DNA of 64,000 nt. Source: Cytidiella melzeri. Lineage: Eukaryota > Basidiomycota > Agaricomycetes > Polyporales > Irpicaceae. A program made the position numbers and the translations under genes. The notes beneath the pieces are model-generated. The model saw only the letters and a program-made list of their open reading frames with translations, searched no databases and was not told where the DNA came from. Below, in pieces: positions 10,799 through 22,656 of the stretch. The stretch covers positions 124,001 through 188,000 of the forward strand of contig JABYQR010000027.1 of assembly GCA_022592445.1 (NCBI GenBank). The letters run 5' to 3'. Within the stretch, counting starts at the first letter, position 1. Every line of letters begins with the position of its first letter.

Positions 10799-11803
10799 GA
10801 GGCAGATAGCTTGTGAGCTTTTCTTGCTGATCGAGCATAATATACACATGTCGAATCTTTACGAGCCGTATGTCTGTGAGACGATTTGTCACTGAACTGT
10901 TAGTGTGTCAATCTTCGGTGTGCGAAATTAAGTCAATCAGAACATTATCTTGAAATGCTGACGCCACAACAGCAGGTTCCAGAATGCATCAGTCGTGGCG
11001 GATTGCTATGCATAGGTGGTCCTTTGATTTCATCACGATTGTGAGGCTTATGGTATTAAATCTCGCTGTACTGAAGGAAGCGGGTTATTCAGCGCTCGTT
11101 CCCTTGACCTTCCGAATGCACGAGAACCATGCAAAGCTACACGCCAAGGGTCTATTGTTAACCTCAGCACCCCTTCCCTGTCGTCGAGGGTCTGCAAGAG
11201 AAAAGCAGTAAGGCGACCGCCGGGCGGGAGCTTTGAGATGGAGTATCCACAACGCGTTCGAGCCAGCGCACCTCTACGCCACCGCGAACGGACCAGTGCA
11301 CAAATTTCGAGTGTTTGCAATTATCTCGATGTTTATTGCTTTCATTGGCTGCCTGGCGTCTGTGCAGCCTCTAGGTGAGCCATTTTGGACATATGTCTCG
11401 CGGTCGTGGTGTGGCTTGCTTTTCCCTTGCTGACACTCATTCTCAACAGGAGTACCTGCGCCGCGTATGACCAGGACAAGTGGGACTACGGTGCTACGAA
11501 TGCTATTTCTATCCGACGAAGACATAACGCGCAGGTGCCGGGCGCGACCAGCGAATATTCAATCCTAAATCGAACGTTCAGGCTTGAATTCCAGTTGCAA
11601 ATCGTAAGACAAAGTCCGTACACGCTTTGAATGAGTTCAAGTTCCTGAATGCTAGGTTCCGCCGGTCATAATGCAGTCGAATATTTCGCATCGACCCCAA
11701 GATACCCACATGAACTTCATTACTGTAGATCAAACCCCAAGAAAGAGATAGGTCGCAATCACCCCCAAGTTACAAGCGCTTCTGCTTATCGTCTGTCTGC
11801 ATA
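10799..11803. other. Intergenic between GFA copies 1 and 2
   Basis: About 1 kb without a recognisable gene. Short open frames, including a hydrophobic one at 11233-11433, show no family motif. Confidence 0.5.
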
Positions 11804-11810
11804 TATAAAG
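11804..11810 (+). promoter_or_regulatory. TATA box of GFA copy 2
   Basis: TATAAAG lies 83 bp before the ATG at 11887, in the same context as the TATA box of copy 1. Confidence 0.6.
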
Positions 11811-11886
11811 CTTACGCCCCACAGACAGTAGCCTTACACCAAACCATCTGTACCAGGCCATATTCACCTAGACAAAACTGTTTACC

Positions 11887-12426
11887 ATGTCTTCCGCCGA
11901 CGTTATGCTGCATGTGAGCACAGAAGCTCACCGAACCGGCTCATGTCTGTGCGGGCAAATCTCGTGCGAGATCACAGGCGAACCTCTGTTCAGCACACTA
12001 TGCCACTGTCTCAATTGCAAAAAAAGCAGTGGCACAGGGTTCACATGGAACGGACAGTTCAAGAGTAACGTAAGCTTCTACACGCTTCATTCGGCCACAT
12101 CTTCCCCGTACGGTTCACTCAGGACCCTTTCTTTCCAGCAAATACGGTTCGTCAAAGGCGAATCACTCTTGCAGACGTATGAAGACAGTGCGACTGTCCG
12201 CGGAACGACCCTGCAGCGCAAGTTCTGCTCGAACTGCGGGTCTTCGTTGATAATCACGTCGACCCAACGCGCAGATTTGGCTGCGGTCCCAGTGGGAGTG
12301 GTCGACGGCGATATCTCTGACATTTGGGCGCCCAAGGTAGAGGTGTTCTGCAAGGACAGGTCGAAGTGGTTACCGGACCTGGGGTGCAGGCGCAGCGAGA
12401 CCATGCCAGAGCAATTCGCAGATTAG
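11887..12426 (+). CDS. GFA/CENP-V fold zinc protein, copy 2
   Basis: Second intact tandem copy. Exons 11887-12069 and 12139-12426 flank a 69-nt intron; the product is 156 residues. Zinc-binding motifs are complete (GSCLCGQISCEITG, STLCHCLNCKKSSG, RKFCSNCGSSL). It is very close to copy 1 through the whole coding region, the intron and the core promoter, so the duplication looks fairly recent. The C-terminus is slightly longer (SETMPEQFAD). Confidence 0.88.
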   Translation: MSSADVMLHVSTEAHRTGSCLCGQISCEITGEPLFSTLCHCLNCKKSSGTGFTWNGQFKSNVSFYTLHSATSSPYGSLRTLSFQQIRFVKGESLLQTYEDSATVRGTTLQRKFCSNCGSSLIITSTQRADLAAVPVGVVDGDISDIWAPKVEVFCKDRSKWLPDLGCRRSETMPEQFAD

Positions 12427-12750
12427 TGCATACGGCCTGCTCATCTGCTGCTGTGGATCGATCCAATAAACAATTGAATAACAGCTCTTTCAAACATCCT
12501 TGCCGCGCGGCTACAGTCATCGAGTCACTCCTCGCTCCCGAGGTGAGTGCGCGCAGGCGTTGAATGACTACACACTGCAGGAAGATCACTGCCGGTGTTG
12601 TGAGCCCGTTGTCAGCAGCCCTGTCAAGAGACGCCTCTCAAAGGCTGATAACTAGGGTTGAAGATATCTCTCGTATGTAGCCCGGACCGCAGTCACTATT
12701 GAACGACATATGACTCAAACACCATTTGCACTCAACACACCTACACCTAG

Positions 12751-13291
12751 TCCTCAGCCACCGTCGACTCATCTGGTAGGGCAGATACTGCAGACTCTCC
12801 GAGTCGCCGAACAGGCTCGTGTTTGTGCGGGCAAATCTCATACGAGATCACGGGCGAACCTCTGTTCAGCGCACTGTGCCACTGCGTGAACTGCAAGAAA
12901 TGGAGTGGCACAAGCTTCGTGTGGTACGCATTCGTCAAGAGCGACGTAAGTCTCAGCCGCACCGGTCGTTCTCCGCCTGGATATAACTCACACCGCCCCC
13001 TTTCAGCATATACGTGTCGCCAAAGGTGAAAATCTGTTAAAGACGTACAAAGACAGCGCGACTATCCGTGGAAACACTGTGCACCGTCAGTTCTGCTCGA
13101 ACTGTGGTTGTTCGTTGATGGTCACGTTTCCCAAAAGCCCGGAGATGCTTGGGGTTCCTCTGGGAGGTCTCGATGAGGATGTGTCCAAGATCTGGAAGCC
13201 AACGGAGGAGGTCTTTTGCAAGGGTAGGTTGAAGTGGTTACCGGACATGGGGTGCAGGTGCAGCGAGACCGTGCCGGAGCTGGATCTGTGA
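12751..13291 (+). pseudogene. GFA copy 3, start codon lost
   Basis: Third tandem copy. The body is open: exon 1 12751-12945, intron 12946-13006, exon 2 13007-13291, with intact GSCLCGQISYEITG, CHCVNCKKWSG and RQFCSNCGCSL motifs. However, where copies 1 and 2 start ATG TCT TCC, this copy reads TAG TCC TCA, an in-frame stop in place of the start. No other in-frame ATG precedes the first zinc motif. The nearby ATG at 12710 is in a different frame. It is either a recent pseudogene or depends on an upstream exon I cannot see. The zinc sites themselves are still conserved. Confidence 0.65.
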
Positions 13292-13362
13292 AACACCTCG
13301 CCTACTGGCTTGTCCGAGTCCAAGGCAGACACGAACTTGAGTCGAGTCATGACAGTGTAGCC

Positions 13363-13725
13363 ATGTCCTCATACGACTTCATAGGCGAGCCGTCGCTGTT
13401 CAGCTCACTATGCCACTGCGTCAACTGCAAAGCATGGAGTGGTACCGTGTTCGCGGGAACATATGCTTTTCTCACGACGTGAGCTTCAGCCTCACTTATT
13501 TGTTGTCCGTGAACTTGGGAATCTACTCACTTTGACGATTTCGTGTACTAGACACGCGTTATCAACGATAAATTCCTTTCGAGGATATGCGCAAACAATG
13601 CATTTTTGCGCGAAAAACACCGTGTATCGCTAGTTCTGCTCGAACTAAGGGTGTTCAACGGTGACCATGTTGCCCAAACGACTTGTGTTCTGATTGGAGG
13701 GATCGATGACGATGTGTCTTGAAGC
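13363..13725 (+). pseudogene. GFA copy 4, decayed remnant
   Basis: Fourth tandem copy, clearly broken. It starts MSSYDFIGEPSLFSSLCHCV, so the first zinc motif (CLCGQISYEI) is deleted, while the second (CHCVNCKAWSG) survives. The intron donor (GTGAGC) is recognisable. The second exon is shredded: the FCSNCG region near 13630-13650 contains stop codons and the rest matches only in patches (for example GATGACGATGTG near 13705). Confidence 0.7.
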
Positions 13726-13981
13726 CACAGATGGAGAAGTCGATTTGGTCGCAAAACATGGGCTGCAGTCGCCCTAAGACGCAAGTGGTAAACACCGTAC
13801 AATGCTTTTGTATAACGTCAAACGGACAAAACGAGATGAAACAAATACTACAGTCAGAACATACCCCGAATCAAAAAGTACCACTGAAAGTGGTGAGAGT
13901 AACAGCAGGCTGTTGATCAACAGCACGTACTTCCTAATTTCCGCATACACAGAGGGCTAAACATTACACTGTCATGGCCGT

Positions 13982-15831
13982 TTATATCATCTCGGAGTCT
14001 TCTTCCATCAGTATCTTGAACTTCCATCCAGGCAGATCGTCGTCTGGCTCATCATCAGCCCAAGCAATATCCTCGTCGTCCTCCGCGTTCCACTTCCAGT
14101 AGTCCCCGTTCTTCTCTTCTACTTCGACAGTTGCGATATCCACTTCCTCTTCTTCCGCTTTCTGCTTACGAAGCGCCAGCTCGCTTTCGTCCTCCTGAGG
14201 TACCAGATAATATGTGAGACAACAGCGTATAGAGGCATTCAATCGTAACGTACGATATCGAATTCGTCTTCGCGTTCTTCGTACTCAACGTTTTCGTCCA
14301 CCTCTTCAAACCCGCCTGCGAACGCTCCCCAGCGCTCTGGAATGGGACAATGCCAGATGAGAATATTGCCTTGATTCGTTGTGGAGGCTATCGCTGATTT
14401 AGAAGGATGCCACTAGACAGGAGAGTCAACATCTGGTTTTGCTTGCTTTGCTAGACCGGGGATGCATAATCTTACATGAACGTGGATCAACGGCTCGCGT
14501 CCACCATCTAGCGCACTAGCAAATTGACCCTCATTGCCAATGTCCCAGATATATATTTTGTGTGCAGCATTGTCTGCTGCTCCTGTAAACGCCACCGACT
14601 ATCGTTAAGCCACATAGAGTGCTCAGTTGATAGAGCTCACCTCCAGCAAGCCATTCGCCGTCCGGGCTATATGACATGGCATGCCATGCAACCTTATTTA
14701 TAGGGTCACTGAAACGGTAGGTCGGCTCGAGCTCTTGCTCGATATACGCTCCGTCTGCGGAGGGAGGTGCATACAATGGAAGGTTGAGCTGTCGAAGAGT
14801 TCGATCAGAAGAGTTCGTCACAACCCGTCTGTGTGGTCTGAGTTAGCAACAATGATAGCTACTGGCGTTGGGTACGCACCGCCCATTCTTCGCGAACTCG
14901 AGTCCTTTTATGACTCCTGCCCCCGATATTTTGTGACGTGCTATCATCTACCCGTGATATGAGCTAGAGCAAGAGGGCAAAAGCGCATATAACCTACCGT
15001 CTTTGTTCGTGTGTTGAATACTAGTATGTGGGCAGAAGAGGTGCCGAGGAAAACGTGCTTCCCTGATGGATCGAAACGCGCGACTGTCATAGCCGGCCTA
15101 CTGCTTGTTCAAAACCATCGTGTGGCGCAGAAATGACTGCACTTACCTCGCCTTGTTTATCTGTGTCTCCTCTTCAGCTTCGTCCTCCACCTCACATAGC
15201 TCTACCCTTGTCCGGTGTTGCTTCCTTAGATCTACGATGTACGCGTCTCCGGCACCCAATAGAACGAGTAGGATCTGACTGCATCGCAACATGAGTTAGC
15301 GCAGACGAACCAACACAGTACACGCAAGGACGATGAACCTGTTACGTGGATGGAATGCAGCAGAGGCCACTGGCGCATCGAACCTGACCGTGACCTTCCT
15401 CTTCGGTGGGTCAGTCTCCGACGCAAGATCCCATACGACAACATTCCAGTCCTTCGACGCTGTCAGGACATATCTGGAGTTTCTCGACCAGCTATGAGGT
15501 CAAGCCCAGTAAACCAAGTCAATATGTGTCACTCACAAGCTCAATTTGAAGCAACCACGCACTCGACACTGGTCACGCCCTTCACATGTCCTTCTAGCCA
15601 CCTTACGGTCGATTTTGTGTTGAGGTCCCAGACACGCGCAGAGCCATCCCCGCGTCCTGCTGCAACGAACCGCCCCGATGGATCAAATTTTGCGAAAGAC
15701 GCCCCGGAGTGCAACGATGTTTGAACTGCAGTGGGATAAGTGATATTGAATGGGTCTATGGCAGGGAGAGTGACTATCAATGAGTCGCAGACACGTTGAT
15801 GATAGATAAAGCGTACTAGCAAGTGTTCCAT
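13982..15831 (-). CDS. SWD1: COMPASS subunit Swd1/RbBP5 (WD40)
   Basis: WD40 subunit of the COMPASS histone H3K4 methyltransferase complex. I trace nine exons: 15831-15560, 15491-15339, 15278-15147, 15100-14998, 14947-14880, 14828-14641, 14582-14476, 14412-14256 and 14194-13982. Diagnostic segments are FDPSGRFVAAGRGDGSARVW, CWSRNSRYVLTASKDWNVVV, FDAPVASAAFHPRN, ARFDPSGKHVFLGTSSAHIL, and the RbBP5-type end WHPSKSAIASTTNQGN, PIPERWGAFAGGFEEVDENV, EYEEREDEFDI followed by an acidic tail. The exon 1/exon 2 junction has no canonical donor that keeps the frame; only CG-AG or GT-GC ends give the expected CWSRN. The N-terminus before DPFNITYPTAVQTSLHSG is uncertain. Confidence 0.88.
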
Positions 15832-16042
15832 TCATCTTACAGGTGTGGCCCCTTCAGCATAAGTTGCGAACAGGGTGAGGCCGCGGCGAAGCTAAAGTCA
15901 GCAGAGGTCGACTCCGCCATGGCTAGGAGCACGTGCGCGTGGGAACAAGTCTTTCATCTGAACGCCACAAAGCTGGTGTGCCTTAAACGGTGTATGGGCG
16001 CTTCAAGCTGGCTTCTCTCTAAATCTCATTGTTTGCCTCGGC

Positions 16043-17687
16043 ATGGCGGTTCTTGTCTCATCTCTTCCTGAAGATGCGGATTTGGCTGAATTATTGAGCG
16101 AACTATGCATACCTCAAGATTTCAAACGCTATGATGATTTAACCGAGGTGGACGCCGTGGTGCAATTGGAAGAATGGAGACGCAAGGCTTACACTATACT
16201 CGCGGAATTCAGGGCCCGTCTTCGGGAAAGGGCAGCATACACCCTCGGTCAGCAAGCAGGCATAGTCAGTGCTGTTGCACCACTGGTTGAAGAACGTAAT
16301 TGGACGACGGAGAATACCAGAGAATTATCGAAGGGTACGTCTATCATGATGACTTCTACAATATTTTCAAACTGATCATTGAGTGAAAGATATCCTGACT
16401 GCGTATAATGATGCATCGCTGCCATTTCTAGAATATATCTTGGTTCAGAAGATCAAACCTGCGTTTCAGCACAACCCTCACCCGGACGTGAACATGTCTA
16501 CCGGGCGCAAGATGCCGAGGTCTTCGGGAGGCATTGCTGGTTATCAAGACCACTTTGAAAATCAGTCGTGGAAACAAGACCTGGGGACTGTTGACATTCT
16601 GCTCTGGTGTGTACGCCATACGGAGGTACGCATTATCTTTACTCCGCTTATCAGAAGGCATAACTCAATCCACCTCATAGGGCCCGATGTTTGAAAGACT
16701 GTGGCACCTCATCATACCGCCCATCATGACTCTCCTCGATGACTTTGAAGTAACCTATAAGCTTCGAGGGGTGGAAATCGTATCGGAGATGCTCAAGAAG
16801 GTGCCAGCTGAAATCCTTCGGCGGACTGGTATCGACGGACTCTTGTTTACCGTACGCTTTCGATGCCACAAGCTCTAACATCAAGTTTTGCTTACAAACT
16901 ATCACAGACCCTGACAAAATGCATCGCATTTCTCGATCGACCCGAATCGGCTGCACTTCTTCGAGCTGTGATTCCTACCTGCATTTTTTTGGTACAGCTC
17001 ACCACGCCCCCAGGGTCCTCCCAGCGATTTGATCAGCTCTGTGCTCTATTAGGCGATGGCATCATCGGAATCGTGTGGTTACATGGAATGCGCGCAGAAG
17101 ACGTGGTTCGAGCCTCGGTAGATGTTCTTCCTGCTCTATTCAAAGCACTGGGTATTGGCTGCGCTCGCTATCTGAAGGTACATCCGCTGATTAATCCCTA
17201 TTCTTCGCTCGTGGCTCACATCGTGCCTGCAACCGCCCTGAACTTCTTGATCAATCCAGGCATTGATACCCCAGCTTGTATACCTTCTGATCACGGAGTC
17301 AGTAAATACCCCGGTAACAAGCCATTCAATACAGCTCTCATCTGCTCTCGCCCTGCGTGTCGTCATCGTAGAATGCTCTGCCCGTATGCATATTTGGAAA
17401 GGGACGATCCTCGACGGAGTTTGTCGATGCTGGGTCGCTCTGGTCGAGTCTGGGTCCAGAAGTGACGGTAAGCAGATGACATGGTCCTTCGGACAAATTT
17501 CGTATGCAAAATGGGAGCTAATGCACTTCTTCTCCCTCCTCTCCCTCCCTCCTTTCTGGTAGATTCACTGAAGCTCGAGACTGCCTTGCAAGATGTGTGT
17601 GCGAATCTTGTCCAGGCATGCCCATCCATGTCCGAGGTGTGTCTTCCCGTCCAGTATTCAGCCACAAACGTTTTCCAATCCGACTGA
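16043..17687 (+). CDS. TTI2: Tti2-like subunit of the TTT complex
   Basis: Probable Tel2-interacting protein 2, which with Tel2 and Tti1 stabilises PIKK kinases such as ATM, ATR and TOR. It is intron-rich. The ATG at 16043 opens MAVLVSSLPEDADLAELLSE; later exons give DILTAYNDASLPFLEYILVQ, QDLGTVDILLWCVRHTE, WHLIIPPIMTLLDDFEVTYK, LRGVEIVSEMLKKVPAEILR, RTGIDGLLF, DRPESAALLRAVIPTCIFLV, and ALIPQLVYLLITESVNTPVT. The IPPIMTLLDDFEVTYKLRG block is characteristic of Tti2. The last exon starts after TTCTGGTAG near 17562 and ends at the TGA at 17685. The gene is divergent from SWD1 with a gap of about 210 bp, so the two may share a promoter region. Confidence 0.82.
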
Positions 17688-19227
17688 TGTACGATTATCA
17701 TCATTCCATCCGCACCAGGGGGAATTTCCCCGACTATTGCGAACAGACGTGAAGATTTTCACGCCGCTCATCTCGCCCACCTGCGGCCGCGCCGGAGATG
17801 AGTAGATTTCTACTAGGCACGGAACCCACCAATTGTCTCGCCTCTACCGTTGAGAATCCCCAACGATGCTCCGCGGCATGAGGAGCCCTAGTTTTCTTCA
17901 ATGGCTTCGTCCCAGAGAGTGTTCAATTCAAGTTGGTAAGACCAGATGAGGAAGGCTCTTCCTCGTCTCTGCGTAAAGAAATCTGTATGTGGCGCGGTTC
18001 AAGTGATATCAGTTGGTAGGGGACCAGGTTACAGTATGGACGAGTTCCTACTCTTTCACTGTAGGCCAAGAACGTGTACAACAGATTCTCTTTTTTCCCA
18101 TATTATGGGTAAGGTAGCCATATTGACTGACAGTAAGAGATCCGACATGCGCGAGAATGCACCTCCCTTGCCCCGCCGAAATTGGAATGTCGGTCCTGCA
18201 GAGCATTGCGCTGATACTGCCATTATTGTTGTGGCTTACCTTAGTTGGCGGAATGCTGTCCTTTGACGGCGTCGCTTTCTGGAGCTCAGACAGCGGGTCT
18301 TTAGGGCCTGGAATGTGGGCACTGGAGGCGGACCGCACAACAACTTTGAAGATGGCTATTTCGTTCCCCGTCTTCTGGCTTTGGATGCGTACCCAGGTAC
18401 GCGATTGGTTCTCTGCTATGGAAGCCATTTTTTAAAATATTGAACTCAATATCTAGGTGCGCTCGGAAAAGTAACTATTACGAGCACCCCATGTTCTACT
18501 TGCGCAACAGGCGAGTGCGGTTTTATAACAACGCGACGACTATTCTCCCTGTATTTGTGCGCAACTCGACACTGTCGTCCCAGCTGTCACTGCAGCTGGT
18601 GTGAGGCAAACAGCGGGAAGGAGCTCGGGGCGGCAAGTGGAGATGGCAGGTCACCCAACTGATATACGAGCAAGGTTCTGGAAAAAAATTAAGGTATCTA
18701 CTACGCGTGCGAGGATACAACCGGCCTGACGGCTTTATTTGCTACAAACCGTGAGTGTTCTTTCGCTGGTCCTTCAATCGACATCATGTTGACCAGCATC
18801 TCATACAGGTCGCTGACTCCCGCAGGATGTACTGTATTCACAGCTCATAGCTACGCTCGTGGCCGATGACACACAGTCCTCTCCTCTATCACAATACATT
18901 GTATCAGTATCTCCATGTCAAGGACGGCAAAGTTGAGTACTCGTGGTCGTGCGTCGCTACAATATGTGGTGTCCAAAAAGGACGAGCGAGGATGAGTAAG
19001 TATACATAGCACACATGCTATAAGTTGAAGCAAGTGCAGCTCAAGTTCAAAGACAATCACATTTGTACTTCCGACTGAACAGGGAGCAAGTAACATTTGA
19101 GTAATTGCTACTTTGGTGGTGCTGCGAGCCTCTAGTGGATGAATGAGACCGCCATCATCACAGTTCCTATTGGTGGAAGACGACTAATGGGGAGGCAAGT
19201 GTGGTGCCCCGTTTGGGGTCGAATTGC
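17688..19227. other. Intergenic, no confident gene
   Basis: About 1.5 kb without a supportable gene. A plus-strand patch near 18270-18420 reads like protein in one frame (RAWNVGTGGGPHNNFEDGYF) and has GT/AG pairs around it, but I cannot build a gene or name a family. It may be a decayed gene. Confidence 0.4.
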
Positions 19228-19304
19228 GGGCTTTCCGAACATCGGGTTGTCTGGATAGCCAAGATTTGAGGGCTTTCCGAACATCGGGTTGTCTGGATAG
19301 CCAA
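19228..19304. repeat. Tandem duplication of 35 bp (period 42)
   Basis: Two identical 35-bp copies, 19228-19262 and 19270-19304, each starting GGGCTTTCCGAACATCGGGT. They lie directly downstream of the stop codon of the small secreted protein gene, so probably in its 3' untranslated region. Confidence 0.85.
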
Positions 19305-19338
19305 CTGAATATAACGTGCAACACTGAACAAAGTCGGC

Positions 19339-19867
19339 TCACAAATCTTTTAGCGCCAACAGGGAAGTTCGCTGTTCTTCCGTCAACCATGGGATCAGTT
19401 GGTTGAGGTTCCTATTTCCACTCAGAAAAAAGCTGAGTTGTGATGTGGTGAAAGAAGCCAGGGTTGACTGTAGTTCCTCCTCAGTGACCTTGCGGCCGTT
19501 ACTATGTGTCAATTTCGGCAGTTGAAGGGACTTCACTGGGACGGTACTCGAAAATCTTCCGCCACGAGCTAGTAGCTCGACGAAGTTTGTCACGGTAGAC
19601 TCTCCGCTGCGCCGTCTGCAGAAATCAGAATGAATACGGGATGAATATTGCATGCAACATTGATTGTTAAAGGTCGACTCACGACATGTTCAGCGCAGGC
19701 ACGAGCTGCATCGCTGCGCTCTCGTCAACATCATTGCCAGAAACGGCCATCATAGGGTAAGAATCTGATGGCGCGTCCGAAGAAACGGTGGGAGAAGCGA
19801 CGGGTGCAGGTACAGCGGGACCAACGGCAGCCAGCAACGCGAGAGTGACGGCGATGTAAGAGCGCAT
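19339..19867 (-). CDS. Small secreted protein, unknown
   Basis: Two exons, 19867-19683 and 19615-19339, separated by a 67-nt GT-AG intron, give 153 residues. The N-terminus (MRSYIAVTLALLAAVGPAVP) is a clear signal peptide. After a Ser/Asp-rich linker the second exon gives TNFVELLARGGRFSSTVPVK and a helical-looking end (TEEELQSTLASFTTSQLSFF, LIPWLTEEQRTSLLALKDL). No cysteines are visible in the mature part. I do not recognise the family; secretion is the only supported statement. Confidence 0.7.
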
Positions 19868-22656
19868 GATGAAGGATGAGGTTGTAGGGCCACAAAGGTA
19901 TGGGACTTTTGGATTGGTTCAACGGGCGAAGGTATGAACGATGTCAAGTGCGTCGTAGAAAAAGCAAGATGAGCTATAAAATGTGTGAGGATGAGCATTC
20001 ACAGAGTCGCATAGTGGGTATCATATACGCACCAACCAGTGCTAGCTTGCGAATGAAGGGAGACTCTCCGAAGAGCTGGGGACTCGGAAACAAGTGCGCC
20101 AGCAGCGGTATTTATTTGGTGAAGCCTGGAACACCCCTTAACCTCTTAATTTATCTGAGTACATCGTTGTTGCACGACTGGAGGTAACCCTGACACGAGG
20201 TGTGCAAGGATATTGCATTCTTGTTAATTATATGTACATAAAACGAGTAAGAGACACTGCACTTCTGCACCCAAGCGGCTGAAGGCCAGAGCGAAAATGC
20301 CCATCAGCGCTGCCGCGACGGCGAGTAGCTTTCTTCAAACACGCCGCGAAGGAAACTCTGTACTCCCTAGATGGACAATTCTCGTTATCTTCCTATCCAG
20401 AGAACAAAGCAGACCGTGTTCACTCACATGTATAACTCCGACGTGTCGATCTTTGAAGCTGCACATATTGGGGAAAATGATTGGCCTGTTGTGTCCAGAT
20501 ACCTGATGTGATTTATTCCTAACGTGAACGGTGGCTGCATACCTAGCGCCCGTGGGAAGGGTGATCTCGACCACTGCGCCAGTGTACAATGTTTGCAGCG
20601 GAATACCAACAACACAATATCCTATATTTTTCTGTTCTCCTGATCCCATCCGACATAGTCGGCGAAAGAGGAAAGTCCCAGCCAAGCGTGAAACTTGTAG
20701 TCTCAGCCACCTAGCACAGGATACCTAGGACGGAACTCGAATAGTGAGACACGGTTGCTGCTTGAGCCTTAGGGGACAGATGGGGTAGTAGCAGATACGC
20801 GAAGTGGAGACATGTCCTTTCAGATCGTAGAATTAAGTGTCATGGATACCCGCGGGGGGGCAAAGCGATGCGGAACATGAAGAGTGGGGAGCCGTGCGCC
20901 GGAACATCAAGCTTAGTGACGGGCGACTCTGTAGTGAATGCCTCGACATTCTGTAGTGCAAGCATGAATCTTGGGGGATCGAGGCTTGCGCTTATATCAG
21001 CATGAGTATACTCCACTGTTAGCAGTAAAAGTAACGTACTACTTGATCCTTTGCTCTTTGTATCAGAGCAGCACAGGAGCTCAAGATGAACAGGTTCGCC
21101 TCATATTCAAGAGACTGCGTCGTCATTATGGTTTGCTGTTTTGGGCCAGGCGTACGTGGCACCAGTCTGCAGAGTATCAACTACAAGGTTGCGGTCCTGT
21201 TCGGGTTCAGTGCGTTTGGTAAGGTAATACAACGCTGTGCATACTCCCCTCAGCGAATAACATCCCACACGCAGCCAAATATTGTGACGTAGGTAGTAGA
21301 GTTCAAGCTAGCTGCAAAGAAACAGGTTTTTGCCCGTATATATGGAGCTCGTCTTTGTTGGCACGTCTTCTCATAGCATAATGGAGTCATCCTCTTTGAC
21401 TGCGTATGTCGCTGTGACGTGCGAGGTCGACGACACGCGAGTCACATTTCGCCGTGTCTGATTGCCAGAAATACACCCTTCAACTCTGTCAGCGTTGCGG
21501 GTCATTCCGGTTAGACGAAGGAAAAAAACCTGGCTGGCCCGGCTGCGCGAGTTCCTGTTTGTTCCTTTTTATTTTTCTTTGTTCTGTGGTGCTGCTGCTA
21601 GGTACTGCGCAGGTGCGAGCCAAAAGCCAGAAGCAAGCACTGTGGCATATGTACAGCTACACCGTGGCTATCTGGATTTACAGCTAATGGGTTGTCGGAC
21701 CGGGACAGTGCTCGGAGCCGGATCAAATGGGCAAGATCTATGTGCCACAGATCCCACGACGCCACACAAAACCACCACATGTACAAGTCCGTCGCTTTGC
21801 GAGAGATGACTGTGTTCCTTACTTAGTGCGAGAGTCACTACAATTGTCGAGGTGGTGGCAGGTGCTGCTGCTACGAGTTTCACTGGGTCACAAAGGTAGC
21901 CGAGAAGAGAGAGCACATCAAACACATTGCGGTGTCGACTTGGGTACTCCACGTCCCAAGGCACAACGACCGAGTTAACGCCCCCTCGCCCCCCCCGCAG
22001 TCTAAACTCCCGTGCGAACTGAGAAGTCTGATGTTGGGCTTTGCGGCTGAGGATGACAATGGCTGGTCTACGCTAGAGTGTGTTGTAGACATGCTTTCCG
22101 CTAGGCTGTGAGACTGAGAGTGAGAGAGAAGGGGACACAGGGGTGTATGTAGCGACGTGACATGTTTCCGGTGATGTCCAGGGACAGAGCATATACAGCT
22201 TTCTTTGTTGATGGAGACGGAAGAGACAGAACACTAAAGTCTAGATCGGTGTTGACCGGCGCGAGGTATTGGTATACAGGATCCGGAGGTGTTACATACT
22301 GACATAAGGAGTCACGAGGACAACTTGGACTCGCGGCCAGCTCATAGCGCACGACAACGCTGAAGCTGGCATGCTGCAGCGTTGTGCTGGTGTACTCGGG
22401 ATCTAGACCGAACGGCCAATACACATTACCGTAACAAGCAACCACCATTCGGCGAGAGGGCTATCACAAGCCGGGACCGGTCCGCATCATTGGATCTCGA
22501 TACAACTCCGGAGCATTGCCCCGTGCGTCAATGCCAAACCTCCGGTTTCTATTCCACGCCTATAATAATCACTATATCTCCCACCTTTGCCACTCCTCCT
22601 CTCCCTCGCCTCCCTACTCAAACACCTACACCTCAACTCTCACACCTCTTCTCGTC
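19868..22656. other. Intergenic, no confident gene
   Basis: About 2.8 kb. Open frames at 20335-20685 (-), 21462-21809 (+) and 22101-22448 (-) exist but have no family motif and no consistent splice structure. The minus-strand patch near 20530-20640 (VGIPLQTLYTGAVVEITLPT) looks somewhat protein-like, with GT/AG pairs nearby, but is not enough for a call. The last 100 bp before 22657 are pyrimidine-rich, typical of a fungal promoter. Confidence 0.4.

Noticed and set aside
12710..12850. ATG at 12710 as start for GFA copy 3
   Set aside because: It is in a different frame from the zinc motifs, and an 18-nt GT-AG segment between them would not change the frame.
18157..18435. Hydrophobic open frame on the plus strand
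   Set aside because: Looks membrane-like but overlaps other frames, has no family motif and no promoter or splice support.
20335..20685. Minus-strand open frame with a protein-like patch
   Set aside because: Possible splice signals interrupt it and I could not build a consistent gene.
22101..22448. Minus-strand open frame of 115 codons
   Set aside because: No recognisable motif, no signal peptide and no neighbouring exon.
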